Shown: positions 1-8,931, counted from the first letter of the stretch. The stretch: 64,000 nucleotides of DNA from Alistipes sp. (GCA_017504485.1 JAFVRC010000006.1:1-64000); one strand, 5' to 3'. Translations and numbers: made by a program. The notes: generated from the letters alone by a model not told the origin.

Positions 1-2
1 AA

Positions 3-293
3 CAGCAGCAACAGCAGCAGCAACAGCAAGACAACAAGGATAATAACAACAAGGACAAAGAGCAGCAGAACGGCGAGCAACAGCAGCAGGATAGCTCCGA
101 CGACCAACAGCAGCAACAGCCGCAGGATGGCGATGAACAGCAGCAACAGCCGCAGCAGCCGCGCGAGGGTGAGATATCTTCGCAGGAGCAACAGGCGATG
201 CTCGATGCTATTCAGGCACAGGAGGATAAGACGCAGGAGAAGCTCAAGGAGAAGGCTCGCGGTGTGCTTCTGCGCGGTGCCAAGAATTGGTAG
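3..293 (+). CDS. batC: BatC-type TPR protein, C-terminal part (5' end outside the window)
   Basis: An open frame enters from the left edge and stops at 291-293. The first ~55 visible codons are a low-complexity tract of Gln with Asp, Asn and Lys (CAG/CAA runs). The tail is charged, contains AMLDAIQAQEDKTQEKLKEK and ends in KNW. This tail matches, as I know the family, the end of BatC tetratricopeptide proteins of Bacteroidetes Bat operons, and batA follows 52 bases later. The TPR repeats themselves would lie upstream and are not seen, so the call rests on the tail and the context. Bat proteins are membrane or periplasmic and are linked to aerotolerance in Bacteroides fragilis. In the operon order I recall, batC follows batB; here the BatC-like gene precedes batA. 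Confidence 0.6.
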   Translation, partial: QQQQQQQQQDNKDNNNKDKEQQNGEQQQQDSSDDQQQQQPQDGDEQQQQPQQPREGEISSQEQQAMLDAIQAQEDKTQEKLKEKARGVLLRGAKNW

Positions 294-345
294 TCGCGGT
301 GCGCTGTTCGACCTGCCGTCGTAGAACCGAGAAGGAGATTGAAAT

Positions 346-1335
346 ATGACATTTGCAAATCCGAATATACTATGGATGGCACTGCTCGTGGTGCCGATGG
401 TGGCCTACTACATCTGGCGTGCGCGTCAGGGAGGTGCGGCTATCCGTATATCGAGCACCGATTCGCTGCGTAAAGCTCCGCGTACGGTGCGCTACTATCT
501 GCGACATGTGCCGTTTGTGTTGCGCTGTGTCGCCGTGCTGCTACTCGTCGTGGCGTTGGCACGACCGCAGAGTGCCGAGCACAATACGCGCAAGGATGCC
601 GAGGGTATCGATATCGTGTTGGCGATAGATATCTCCGGCTCAATGCTCGCTCGCGACTTCAAGCCCGACCGTCTCGCTGCGGCCAAAGATGTGGCCTCAT
701 CGTTCATCTCCTCGCGCTATGGCGACCGTATAGGTATTGTCGCCTTTGCCGGCGAGGCATATACGCAGAGCCCGCTGACCACTGACCAAGGGTCGTTGCA
801 GACGCTCTTGGCGCGTGTTCGTAGCGGTGTAATCGAGGATGGTACGGCCATCGGCAACGGTCTCGCCACGGCAATCAACCGCCTGCGCGAGAGCGATGCG
901 AAGAGCAAGGTGGTGATACTCCTGACCGATGGTGTGAACAACCGCGGACAGATAGCCCCCGTCACGGCGGCCGAGATTGCACGTGATGCCAACATCAAGG
1001 TCTATACCATCGGTGTAGGCAGCAATGGCGAGGCTCCATATCCGCTCTTCGACGATGAGGGCAACGTAGTGCAGATGGCGATGATGAAGGTTGAGATTGA
1101 CGAGAAGAGCCTCCGAAATATCGCCGAGACGACGGGTGGTACCTACTTCCGTGCAACGGACAAGGAGTCGCTTATTGAGGTTTATAACCGCATCGACCGT
1201 ATGGAGAAGAGCCGTGTCGAGATTACCGAATTTACGGTGATGCACGAGGAGTATCTGCTTTATGTGGTGGCGGCACTGTTGCTGCTCATCGCCGAAATAA
1301 TTATTAACCGTCTGATTCTTAAACGCATACCGTAA
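346..1335 (+). CDS. batA: BatA, membrane-anchored von Willebrand factor A protein
   Basis: This 329-residue protein has an N-terminal membrane segment (about 7-23), a second at about 57-72, a vWA domain, and a C-terminal membrane segment at about 303-322. The MIDAS metal site is visible as D95-I-S-G-S99, followed by further vWA signatures such as LLTDGVNN. The architecture (TM, TM, vWA facing the periplasm, TM) is that of BatA. The start follows AGGAG by nine bases. batB begins one base after the stop codon, so the two genes are surely co-transcribed and probably co-translated. The role is inferred from the family: Bat proteins form a complex linked to oxidative-stress or aerotolerance phenotypes. 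The ligand is unknown. Confidence 0.9.
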   Translation: MTFANPNILWMALLVVPMVAYYIWRARQGGAAIRISSTDSLRKAPRTVRYYLRHVPFVLRCVAVLLLVVALARPQSAEHNTRKDAEGIDIVLAIDISGSMLARDFKPDRLAAAKDVASSFISSRYGDRIGIVAFAGEAYTQSPLTTDQGSLQTLLARVRSGVIEDGTAIGNGLATAINRLRESDAKSKVVILLTDGVNNRGQIAPVTAAEIARDANIKVYTIGVGSNGEAPYPLFDDEGNVVQMAMMKVEIDEKSLRNIAETTGGTYFRATDKESLIEVYNRIDRMEKSRVEITEFTVMHEEYLLYVVAALLLLIAEIIINRLILKRIP

Positions 1336-1336
1336 T

Positions 1337-2353
1337 ATGTTCCGATTTGCAAACCTCAGCCTCCTGTGGCTTCTTGCCGTGGTGCCGGTGCTCGTTGCAC
1401 TGCTTGTTGTGGTGCGCATAATGCGTCGCCGCTCGCTCGTCCGTTTCGGTAATCCGGCCCTTTTGAAGGAGCTGATGCCCGAGGTCGCCGAGTGGCGCGT
1501 GAGGCTCAAAACGTCGTTGCAGATTACGGCTCTCGTACTGCTTATTCTCGCTGCGGCACGCCCCCAGTTCGGCTCGAAACTGCGCGAGGAGAGGGCTCGC
1601 GGTGTGGAGATGATGCTTGTGGTCGATGTGTCGAACTCGATGCTCGCCGAGGATCTCGCCCCCAACCGCCTCGACCGTACACGCTACGCTATCGACCGCC
1701 TCTTCGCCTCGCTCAGTCAGGAGCGTGTCGGCATGGTCGTCTTTGCCGGCGAGGCGAAGGTGCAGCTCCCTATCACGAGCGACTACCGTATGGCTCGCAG
1801 CTTCGCCAAGCGTCTTTCGCCCGACCTTGTAGCGGTGCAGGGCACCGACCTCGCCGAGGCGTTGTCGCTCGCCACACTCTCGTTCTCTGACAGGGAGCAT
1901 ACGGGCCGTGCGATGATTCTCATAACGGATGGTGAGGCGCACGATGAGGGTGCCGTAGAGGCAGCTCGCCGCGCCGCCGAGCAGGGGATACATATCTTTG
2001 TCATAGGCATCGGTACGCCCGAGGGTGCTCCGGTGCGCGTGGGCGGTGAATTTATCCGCGACGAGAGTGGCGAGATGGTGGTCACGAAGCTCAACGAGAA
2101 GCTCCTGCAAGAGGTTGCCGAGGCCGGCAAGGGCGGCTATATTCGAGCTACGAATGCAGCCTTCGGCCTCGACGAGATTGTCCGCGAAATCGAGAAGTTG
2201 GAGCAGGGTGAGCTCTCGGCCCTCCGCTTCGAGGAGTACAACGAGCAGTTCGTATGGCTTGTGGCTCTGGCCTTGGCACTGCTCTTGCTCGATACGCTCA
2301 TCTTGGGCCGCCGCAACCCCGCTTTGCGACGTTTCAACATCTTTGGCGAGTAG
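1337..2353 (+). CDS. batB: BatB, membrane-anchored von Willebrand factor A protein
   Basis: This 338-residue protein is built like BatA: N-terminal TM (about 7-27), second TM (about 59-73), vWA domain with an intact MIDAS D97-V-S-N-S101, and a C-terminal TM near 309-325 followed by a basic tail. It starts one base after the batA stop. The two vWA proteins are paralogues with the same layout, as expected for BatA/BatB. The operon ends in a hairpin terminator just downstream. The partner function (a BatA-BatB-BatC complex) is family knowledge; nothing in the sequence shows the substrate. Confidence 0.88.
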   Translation: MFRFANLSLLWLLAVVPVLVALLVVVRIMRRRSLVRFGNPALLKELMPEVAEWRVRLKTSLQITALVLLILAAARPQFGSKLREERARGVEMMLVVDVSNSMLAEDLAPNRLDRTRYAIDRLFASLSQERVGMVVFAGEAKVQLPITSDYRMARSFAKRLSPDLVAVQGTDLAEALSLATLSFSDREHTGRAMILITDGEAHDEGAVEAARRAAEQGIHIFVIGIGTPEGAPVRVGGEFIRDESGEMVVTKLNEKLLQEVAEAGKGGYIRATNAAFGLDEIVREIEKLEQGELSALRFEEYNEQFVWLVALALALLLLDTLILGRRNPALRRFNIFGE

Positions 2354-2397
2354 CCTTCGGCCTCTCTAAAACCCTTATTTTGGGCGCAATGATAAAA

Positions 2398-2436
2398 AAA
2401 CCCATATAGTTTATATGGGGTTTCATTATTTTTTCA
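2398..2436 (+). terminator. Rho-independent terminator of the bat operon
   Basis: The stem CCCATATA/TATATGGG encloses a GTT loop and is flanked by A-rich sequence on the left and a T-rich run on the right. It lies between the batB stop and the lipA promoter. Confidence 0.7.
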
Positions 2437-2444
2437 TACCTTTG
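2437..2444 (+). promoter_or_regulatory. -7 element TACCTTTG of lipA
   Basis: It matches the Bacteroidetes TAnnTTTG consensus and lies 30 bases before the chosen lipA start codon at 2475. It falls inside an upstream in-frame extension, which argues against a start at 2415. No good -33 TTTG is visible. Confidence 0.6.
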
Positions 2445-2474
2445 CATCAATTGGAAAATAATGAACTTAAAAAA

Positions 2475-3341
2475 ATGCCGAAGTTGTATGGCGTTGAGCG
2501 TCCGTCACGAAAGCCCGATTGGTTGAAGATTCGCCTTCCCAAAAGCGAAGCTTTTGCCGAGGTAGAGCGTATAGTGCGCGACCACAATCTCCATACGATT
2601 TGCAGTAGCGGTAAGTGCCCCAACAAGGCTGAATGTTGGAGCCGCCACACAGCGACATTTATGATTTTGGGTGATATATGTACCCGCGGCTGTCGCTTCT
2701 GTGCTACCAAAACCGGTACGCCGTTGCCGCCCGACGAGGCCGAACCCACAAGGGTTGCCGAGAGTGTGCGGCTTATGAATCTTCGGCACGTTGTCGTCAC
2801 TTCTGTAACTCGCGACGATCTGCCCGACCGTGGTGCCCACCATTGGGCCGCCACTGTGGAGGCTATCCGAGCGAAGAATCCCAACGCAACTATTGAGCTC
2901 CTTATTTCCGAATTGGATGCGCGGCACGACTTGTTGGATGTCGTAGCAGCCTCCAAGCCCGATATTATCGGGCACAACATCGAGACCGTCGAGCGTCTTA
3001 CGCCGCTCGTGCGTGCCAAGGCAACATACCGCACCTCGCTTGCGGCGTTGCGTCACTTGGCCGACGTGGGCGTCAGAACGAAGAGCGGTTTGATGGTAGG
3101 TCTCGGCGAGAGCGACTCCGAGGTGCGTGCTACGCTCGGCGACCTGCGCGAAGCAGGCGTGAGCATAGTCACCCTCGGGCAGTATCTTCGACCATCTATG
3201 GAGCAGTGTCCTGTTGCGGAATACATCACTCCCGAGCGGTTCGAAGAGTATCGCAAGCTTGCCCTCGATATGGGTTTCGACTTCTGCGCCAGCGGCCCGC
3301 TTGTGCGCTCGTCGTACCTCGCCGATGAGGCCCTTCGTTAA
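2475..3341 (+). CDS. lipA: Lipoyl synthase (radical SAM)
   Basis: LipA inserts two sulfur atoms into protein-bound octanoyl groups to make lipoyl cofactors for pyruvate and 2-oxoacid dehydrogenases and the glycine cleavage system. The 288-residue product carries both cluster motifs: the auxiliary [4Fe-4S] cysteines C43-x4-C48-x5-C54 and the radical SAM motif C69-x3-C73-x2-C76. The conserved C-terminal RSSY motif is at the end (VRSSYLADEAL). I chose the ATG at 2475 because a frame extending upstream to 2415 would run through the promoter and terminator. lipB lies 66 bases downstream, so octanoyl transfer and sulfur insertion are encoded together. Confidence 0.95.
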   Translation: MPKLYGVERPSRKPDWLKIRLPKSEAFAEVERIVRDHNLHTICSSGKCPNKAECWSRHTATFMILGDICTRGCRFCATKTGTPLPPDEAEPTRVAESVRLMNLRHVVVTSVTRDDLPDRGAHHWAATVEAIRAKNPNATIELLISELDARHDLLDVVAASKPDIIGHNIETVERLTPLVRAKATYRTSLAALRHLADVGVRTKSGLMVGLGESDSEVRATLGDLREAGVSIVTLGQYLRPSMEQCPVAEYITPERFEEYRKLALDMGFDFCASGPLVRSSYLADEALR

Positions 3342-3407
3342 GGAGGGTGGTCGCCTACCTCGCCTCGCTGTTGTTTTAAGTTTTAGAACGCAGGTAAAGG
3401 TCGAGCT

Positions 3408-4094
3408 ATGAAGGTCGAGTTTGAAGATTTGGGAGTTATGCCCTACAAAGAGTGCTGGGAGTATCAGCAGCGGCTCTTCGACGAGCGGCTGATGCACCGT
3501 GCCGGGGCCTCCGATGCAGAGTGCGCCGGTCGCATTCTCTTTGTCGAACATCCACCTGTATATACGCTTGGCAAGAGTGGTCACGAGAGTAATATGCTCG
3601 TCGGCTACGCGCACTTGCAGGCTCTGGGTGCCGAGTTCTACCATATCGACCGTGGGGGCGATATCACGTTCCACGGGCCGGGGCAGCTCGTCGGCTATCC
3701 TATCCTCGACCTCGATAGGCTGGGCATAGGCCTTCGCCGCTATATCGAGATTTTGGAGCAGAGCATCATCGACACCATCGCTCACTACGGACTTCGCGGC
3801 ACGCGCCTCGAAGGTGCTACGGGCGTGTGGTTGCACGATGATGGAGTGGCGCAGTCGTGGCGCAAGATATGCGCTATCGGTGTTCGCGCCTCGCGCTTTG
3901 TGACGATGCACGGCTTCGCGCTCAACTGCTCGACAGACCTCGGCTGGTTCTCGAAGATTAACCCTTGCGGCTTTACGGACAAAGGCGTAACCTCTATCGA
4001 GAAGGAGCTGGGGCATAAGGTCGATGAGGGCGAGGTGCGCCGTCTGCTGCTTGGCAACCTTGTGCGCCTGTTGAACGCGGAGGTGGCGCAATAG
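3408..4094 (+). CDS. lipB: Lipoyl(octanoyl) transferase
   Basis: LipB moves octanoate from octanoyl-ACP onto lipoyl-domain lysines, giving LipA its substrate. The 228-residue protein has the family core: RGGDITFHGPGQ at 82-93, the catalytic Lys in RKICAIG (K153), MHGFALN at 167-173, and the acyl-accepting Cys in INPCG (C187). Both catalytic residues of the Cys/Lys dyad are present. It follows lipA on the same strand and is followed 95 bases later by recJ, which may be read from the same transcript because no TAnnTTTG element is seen in the gap. Confidence 0.95.
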   Translation: MKVEFEDLGVMPYKECWEYQQRLFDERLMHRAGASDAECAGRILFVEHPPVYTLGKSGHESNMLVGYAHLQALGAEFYHIDRGGDITFHGPGQLVGYPILDLDRLGIGLRRYIEILEQSIIDTIAHYGLRGTRLEGATGVWLHDDGVAQSWRKICAIGVRASRFVTMHGFALNCSTDLGWFSKINPCGFTDKGVTSIEKELGHKVDEGEVRRLLLGNLVRLLNAEVAQ

Positions 4095-4189
4095 AGTGCC
4101 GCGCTTCGACGTTCTATGTTGTGTAGGCTGCGTGTGGTGCGGCCGTTGTAGGAGAAGAAACGTAATAAATATATAAAAATTAAACGATT

Positions 4190-5950
4190 ATGCCTATAGA
4201 AAAACGATGGGAGGTCAAGCCTCTGGGCGAGAAGGCTACGGTGGAGCAGATTGCTTCGTCGCTGCACATCGCGCCGGTGCTTGCCAACCTGCTGGTTCAA
4301 CGAGGCATAGACACCTTGGAGAAGGCGCACAAGTTCTTCAACCCGCAGCTTGCCGACCTTCACGACCCATTCCTTATGAAGGATATGGATAGGGCTGTGG
4401 AGCGCATCGAGCAGGCCGTGGAGCGAGGCGAGAAGATTATGGTCTATGGCGACTACGACGTCGATGGCACCACGGCTGTTGCGCTTATGTACAAGTTCCT
4501 GCGACTTATAGGTCACAGAAACCTTATGTTCTACATTCCCGACCGCTATACCGAAGGCTACGGTATCTCGGTGCGCGGTATCGACATCGCGGCCCACAAG
4601 GGCGTGAAGCTTGTTATCGCACTCGACTGTGGAATTAAGGCTGTCGAAAAGGTGGATTATGCCCGCACGAAGGGCGTAGATTTCATTATCTGCGACCATC
4701 ACCTTCCGGCCGAGGAGATTCCTCGTGCCGTAGCCGTTCTCGATCCCAAGCGCACCGACTGCACCTATCCATTCGACGAATTGTCTGGTTGCGGTGTGGG
4801 CTTCAAGCTGGTGCAGGCCTACGCACAGAAGCACAACATTCCGTTCTCGAGTATCGAGCCGCTCCTCGATTTGTTGGTGGTGAGCATCGCCTCCGACATC
4901 GTGTCGCTCACCGACGAGAACCGTATCCTGGCGCACTATGGCCTTCGCCGTCTCAACAACTCGCCGTCGGAGGGCCTATCCTCCATTATCCGCATCTGCA
5001 ACCTCACGGAGCACGACATCACAATCGACGATATCGTCTTCAAGATTGGCCCACGCATCAACGCTGCAGGGCGTATGCGTGTTGCCGAGAACGACGACTA
5101 CGATGTGCCATCGGGCGGCTATGCGGCCGTCAAACTGCTTGTCGAGGGTAACGAGGCGGCAGCGCACGAGTTCGGCGGTATGATTGACGAGTTCAACCAG
5201 GAGCGCAAGAGCATCGACCGCTCGGTGACGCAGGAGGCCCACGACTATGTGGAGAGCCACCCTGAAATCAAGCAGCGCAAGAGCACCGTCATCTACAATC
5301 CGAAGTGGATGAAGGGCATCGTCGGCATTGTTGCCTCGCGCCTTATCGAGACCTACTACCGCCCAACCGTCGTATTGACCAAGAGCAATGGTTTTGTCAC
5401 GGGCTCGGCACGCTCCATTCCGGGCTTCGACCTCTATCAGGCCGTGGAGTCGTGTGCCGATATCCTCGAGAACTTCGGTGGTCATATGTACGCCGCAGGC
5501 CTCACCCTCCGCGAGGAGAAGGTCGAGGAGTTCACCCGTCGCTTTAACGACTATGTGGAGGCCAATATCGACCCGCAAATACTCATTCCGCAGGTTGATA
5601 TCGACAGCGAGCTGACCTTCTCCGACATCACTCCCGACTTCTACGCCTCTCTCAACCGCTTCCAGCCATTCGGCCCGGGCAACAACTCACCCGTCTTTGC
5701 CTCTCGCCGTGTCATTAACAACGGCGATGCCAAGCTCGTTGGTGCCGAGCTCGAGCATCTGCGAATGGATCTTATGCAGTCCGAGAGGCCTAATACGCGC
5801 ATCCAAACCATTGCCTTCCAGCAGCCTACCCACTACGAATGGGTACGCTCCGGTCGCCCTATCGACATCTGCTACCAGATCGTCGAAAATCGTTACCGAG
5901 GCAAGGTTAGTATGCAGTTAAGGATTAAGGATATTAAGCGCACAGAATAG
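4190..5950 (+). CDS. recJ: Single-stranded-DNA-specific exonuclease RecJ
   Basis: RecJ degrades ssDNA 5'-3' in recombination and repair. The 586-residue length fits the family. The DHH phosphoesterase motifs are intact: YGDYDVDG at 86-93 (D88, D90, D92), LDCG at 145-148 and DHH at 169-171. The DHHA1 domain follows (GGHMYAAGLT, about 426-435) and then an OB-like C-terminal part. The gene stands alone after lipB and ends before a repeat-rich intergenic stretch and a bidirectional terminator shared with upp. Confidence 0.95.
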   Translation: MPIEKRWEVKPLGEKATVEQIASSLHIAPVLANLLVQRGIDTLEKAHKFFNPQLADLHDPFLMKDMDRAVERIEQAVERGEKIMVYGDYDVDGTTAVALMYKFLRLIGHRNLMFYIPDRYTEGYGISVRGIDIAAHKGVKLVIALDCGIKAVEKVDYARTKGVDFIICDHHLPAEEIPRAVAVLDPKRTDCTYPFDELSGCGVGFKLVQAYAQKHNIPFSSIEPLLDLLVVSIASDIVSLTDENRILAHYGLRRLNNSPSEGLSSIIRICNLTEHDITIDDIVFKIGPRINAAGRMRVAENDDYDVPSGGYAAVKLLVEGNEAAAHEFGGMIDEFNQERKSIDRSVTQEAHDYVESHPEIKQRKSTVIYNPKWMKGIVGIVASRLIETYYRPTVVLTKSNGFVTGSARSIPGFDLYQAVESCADILENFGGHMYAAGLTLREEKVEEFTRRFNDYVEANIDPQILIPQVDIDSELTFSDITPDFYASLNRFQPFGPGNNSPVFASRRVINNGDAKLVGAELEHLRMDLMQSERPNTRIQTIAFQQPTHYEWVRSGRPIDICYQIVENRYRGKVSMQLRIKDIKRTE

Positions 5951-5969
5951 CTCAGAAGCTGCATAAAAA

Positions 5970-6037
5970 GGCGATTTCTGCGTTAAACTGCGACAGCCGA
6001 GATGCTCACATACGCGAAGGTATGCTGCGCAGCATAC
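5970..6037. repeat. Intergenic repeat-like segment with an 18-bp perfect palindrome
   Basis: Between recJ and upp lies GGCGATTTCTGC, then a spacer, then the perfect palindrome GTATGCTGCGCAGCATAC at 6020-6037. A related arrangement (GGTGATTTCTTC plus a TCA..TAC/GTA pairing) occurs after the fimbrial operon at 37713-37780. This looks like a dispersed intergenic element, but with two diverged copies the case is weak. Confidence 0.35.
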
Positions 6038-6046
6038 TATAACAAC

Positions 6047-6074
6047 AAGAGGGTGCTCCGTGGAGCACCCTCTT
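6047..6074. terminator. Bidirectional terminator between recJ and upp
   Basis: AAGAGGGTGCTCC and GGAGCACCCTCTT pair perfectly over 13 bp around a GT centre. The genes on either side converge here. Confidence 0.8.
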
Positions 6075-6097
6075 AATATTATATATATTGGTATAGC

Positions 6098-6751
6098 CTA
6101 TAACTTCTCGCCGTAGCAGAGGTCGCCTGCATCGCCGAGGCCCGGAACGATATACTTCGATGGGTTGAGGTGCTCATCGACCGTGGCGCACCAGAGTGTG
6201 CAGCGCTCTGCGTCGGAGTTTCGGAGAACATAATCGACACCCTCGTTGCAGCCGAGTACCGACACGAAGTGGGTGTGTGCAGGCTCGCCACCGCGTGCCA
6301 CAAGGGCCTTGTAGGCTGCGATGAGCGACATACCCGTTGCGAGCATCGTATCGACCAAAATCAGGGTTTTGCCCTCGAGCGAGCCGCACGATATATACTC
6401 GACCTTGATTTCGAGGTCGCCCTCCCCCTCGCCGGCGCGATAGGCCGACACGAAGGCGCACTTTGCCCCGTCGAAGTAGTTGAGGAAGCCCTCGTGCAGC
6501 GGCAGTCCGGCACGCAGGATTGTGGCCAGCACCACCTCGTCTGTCGGCAGCTCCACGTTGGCGGTGCCGAGCTGTGTGGTGACTTGTTCGTTGTGGTAGT
6601 TGAGTTGTTTCGAGACCTCGTAGGCGGCAATTTCGCCTATGCGTGCGATGTTGCGGCGGAAGCGCATCGAATCTCTCTGAATATCCTTGTCGCGCAGCTC
6701 CGCGAGGAAGCGATTGACGAGCGACGGTTGATGGTCTAGGATGTGAAGCAT
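6098..6751 (-). CDS. upp: Uracil phosphoribosyltransferase
   Basis: Upp converts uracil and PRPP to UMP (pyrimidine salvage, cytosol). The 217-residue protein shows the PRPP-binding loop ILVDTMLATGMS (131-142) and the family pattern TILRAGLPLHEG (78-88). Its C-terminus VPGLGDAGD matches the uracil-binding signature PGxGDAGD. It begins six bases after the hflX stop, so the two are one transcript read from hflX. The nearby nuclease and nucleotidase genes give salvage enzymes an obvious supply. Confidence 0.93.
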   Translation of the reverse strand: MLHILDHQPSLVNRFLAELRDKDIQRDSMRFRRNIARIGEIAAYEVSKQLNYHNEQVTTQLGTANVELPTDEVVLATILRAGLPLHEGFLNYFDGAKCAFVSAYRAGEGEGDLEIKVEYISCGSLEGKTLILVDTMLATGMSLIAAYKALVARGGEPAHTHFVSVLGCNEGVDYVLRNSDAERCTLWCATVDEHLNPSKYIVPGLGDAGDLCYGEKL

Positions 6752-6757
6752 ATAGTT

Positions 6758-7981
6758 TTAGTATAAGAAGTTGTTGAACGGATAGCGGCCACAGTGAATC
6801 TCGCGCACCATGCCGTAGAGGTCGGTGCGGAACTTCTCGATGTTGAGTCGCTCGCGGGCCGAGAGGAAGATGCAAGGGGTGTTCTGCTTGGCGAACCAGC
6901 TTTGACGCAGGTCGTCGAGCGAGCGGTTCTCCTTGGTTGCAGGGGTGAGGTCGTCCTCCTCCTTCGGGGTGTAGGTGTAGGCATCAATCTTGTTGAAGAC
7001 CAGATATACGGGTTTCTCGCCGGCGCCGATATCCTGCAAGGTCTGCTTCACCACGTCTATCTGCTCCTCGAACTGTGGGTGCGAGATATCGACAACGTGG
7101 ATGAGCAGGTCGGCCTCGCGCACCTCGTCGAGTGTCGATTTGAACGACTCGATAAGCTCGGTCGGGAGCTTGCGGATAAAACCTACGGTGTCGGAGAGCA
7201 GGAAAGGCAGGTTGTCGAACACCACCTTGCGAACCGTCGTGTCGAGAGTTGCGAAGAGCTTGTTCTCGGCAAACACCTCGCTCTTCGAGATTAGGTTCAT
7301 AAGCGTCGATTTGCCGACGTTGGTGTAGCCGACAAGCGACACGCGCACCATGCCTCCGCGATTGGAGCGCTGCACGGCCATCTGCTTGTCTATCTTCTTC
7401 AGCTCCTCCTTGAGCTTCGCTATGCGGTTGCGGACAATACGGCGGTCGGTCTCAATCTCGCGCTCACCGGCTCCACCGCGCGTTCCCGTGCCACCGCGCT
7501 GACGCTCGAGGTGAGTCCAAAGGCCGGCAAGGCGCGGCAACATATACTCGCACTGTGCCAGCTCCACCTGAGTCTTGGCATAGGCAGTCTGGGCGCGCTG
7601 ACGGAAGATGTCGAGGATGAGGCGCGTGCGGTCAATCACGCGGCACGGCATCGCCTGCTCGATGTTGCGGGTTTGCGAGGGAGATAGTTCGTCGTCGAAG
7701 ATCACGACATTTATCTCGTTCTGCTCGCAGTAGGCGGCTATCTCTTCGAGTTTGCCCGGGCCTACATATATGCGCGACGAGGGTTGCGAGAGTCGCTGTG
7801 TGAAGCGTCGCTCGGTCTTGATTGCAGCCGTCTCGGCCAAGAACTCCAACTCGTCGAGGAACTCCTCGGCCTGCCGCGGCTCTTGCCCGTCGCGAATGAC
7901 GGCTACCAACACGGCCCTCTCTTCGCGCTGCTCCTCGACTACTACGCCTCGCTCTCTCTTATCTTTTCTCTGTTCGGTCAT
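6758..7981 (-). CDS. hflX: GTPase HflX (ribosome-associated)
   Basis: HflX is a translational GTPase that splits stalled 70S ribosomes. The 407-residue protein has the N-terminal HflX domain (GKLEEI and VVIFDDELSPSQTRN, about 76-106), a helical linker with the Gly-rich RQRGGTGTRGGAGEREIE (160-177), and a G domain: G1 GYTNVGKST (218-226), G3 DTVGF (264-268), G4 NKID. The family length and order fit. It lies downstream of the tonB-like gene but is separated from it by a terminator, so it probably has its own promoter; I see no clear TAnnTTTG in the 89-base gap. Confidence 0.93.
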   Translation of the reverse strand: MTEQRKDKRERGVVVEEQREERAVLVAVIRDGQEPRQAEEFLDELEFLAETAAIKTERRFTQRLSQPSSRIYVGPGKLEEIAAYCEQNEINVVIFDDELSPSQTRNIEQAMPCRVIDRTRLILDIFRQRAQTAYAKTQVELAQCEYMLPRLAGLWTHLERQRGGTGTRGGAGEREIETDRRIVRNRIAKLKEELKKIDKQMAVQRSNRGGMVRVSLVGYTNVGKSTLMNLISKSEVFAENKLFATLDTTVRKVVFDNLPFLLSDTVGFIRKLPTELIESFKSTLDEVREADLLIHVVDISHPQFEEQIDVVKQTLQDIGAGEKPVYLVFNKIDAYTYTPKEEDDLTPATKENRSLDDLRQSWFAKQNTPCIFLSARERLNIEKFRTDLYGMVREIHCGRYPFNNFLY

Positions 7982-7993
7982 TCTTATATTTTC

Positions 7994-8019
7994 AAAAAAG
8001 GTGGGCCATAACCCACCTT
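7994..8019 (-). terminator. Terminator of the tonB-like gene
   Basis: The stem AAGGTGGG/CCCACCTT is followed on the minus strand by TTTTTTG. It lies between the tonB-like stop (8071) and the hflX start. Confidence 0.7.
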
Positions 8020-8070
8020 AAATATTTTGTCTGTTATTTTTGTATCGGTCACCCGGGGGTGTCGCGACGA

Positions 8071-8754
8071 TTAGTTCTGGATACGGAAGTCGATAGGGAG
8101 CGTGTACTTCACGCGCACAGACTGGTTACGCTGCTTGCCCGGAGTCCACTTCGGCGAGCTCTTCAACACGCGGATAGCCTCATCCGAGAGCGAGCTGTCC
8201 GGCGTTTGCAGCACCTGAATATTGGTGAGCGAGCCGTCGCGCTCGATGACGAACATCAGAAGTACTCGGCCCGAGATGTTGTTCTCTTGTGCAATCTGCG
8301 GGAAGCGCACCTTGCTCTGCACCCAGTTGCGGAAGGTCATAAGGTCGCCGCCCATAAACGAAGGCATCTGCTCTACGCGCACGAATGGCTGGTCATCCTC
8401 GATAACCTCCTCCTCGACGGCTACCTGCTGCACAATCTCGATATCCTCGGCAAACTCCGCGAAATCGACATTGGTCTGAATTTTCGTGTCGTTGGTCACG
8501 ACGTTGAGGATGTCGGTAATAACCGTAATCTCGACCTTCTTCGGAGGTTCCGGCGGCTTCTGATCCTGACGGGTAATCTCGGTAATCTCCTCCTCGACAA
8601 CCTCAAACTCCTGCTCTACCTGCTCAATGCGGTACTCGCGAGGGGTGTAGAGGAAAGCGGCGATAACGATGAGCAGAGCAGCTATCAAGCCAATCTCAAG
8701 CAACATCATACGCTTGTTCTGAACATCAACTTTCGGGTTCTTTTTCAGTTCCAT
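8071..8754 (-). CDS. TonB-like energy transducer
   Basis: This 227-residue protein has one N-terminal membrane segment (about 18-36), an acidic and Pro/Lys-containing periplasmic linker (EVVEEEITEI, KPPEPPKK), and a C-terminal TonB domain from about 130 (GGDLMTFRNWVQ, VRFPQIAQENNISGRV, KWTPGKQRNQSVRVKYTLPI). It should span the periplasm and couple the ExbB/ExbD proton-motive complex to outer-membrane TonB-dependent receptors. No exbB/exbD or SusC-like gene is in the window, so its receptor is unknown. It is a stand-alone gene with its own promoter. Confidence 0.9.
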   Translation of the reverse strand: MELKKNPKVDVQNKRMMLLEIGLIAALLIVIAAFLYTPREYRIEQVEQEFEVVEEEITEITRQDQKPPEPPKKVEITVITDILNVVTNDTKIQTNVDFAEFAEDIEIVQQVAVEEEVIEDDQPFVRVEQMPSFMGGDLMTFRNWVQSKVRFPQIAQENNISGRVLLMFVIERDGSLTNIQVLQTPDSSLSDEAIRVLKSSPKWTPGKQRNQSVRVKYTLPIDFRIQN

Positions 8755-8805
8755 CTATACTTGTTTTTTAATAATTATCGGTTGCAAAATGTGCATACGC
8801 AGTCA

Positions 8806-8813
8806 CAAATATA
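8806..8813 (-). promoter_or_regulatory. -7 element TATATTTG of the tonB-like gene
   Basis: On the minus strand TATATTTG lies 51 bases before the start codon. It is divergent from the rlmN promoter. Confidence 0.6.
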
Positions 8814-8931
8814 GGCATAAAAAATCAAAAAACGCACGGCCTGCCCAAAAAATAGTAATTTTTTGTGACAATAGCCCGCAAATATCCTCCCGAAACGCTC
8901 TTCGCCGCCTAAAAAAAAGTGGGGCTGTTGA

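Noticed and set aside
2505..4091. Long minus-strand open frame (528 codons) across lipA and lipB
   Set aside because: It lies antisense to two certain genes, its product is rich in His/Arg/Leu without domains, and high GC makes such shadow frames common.
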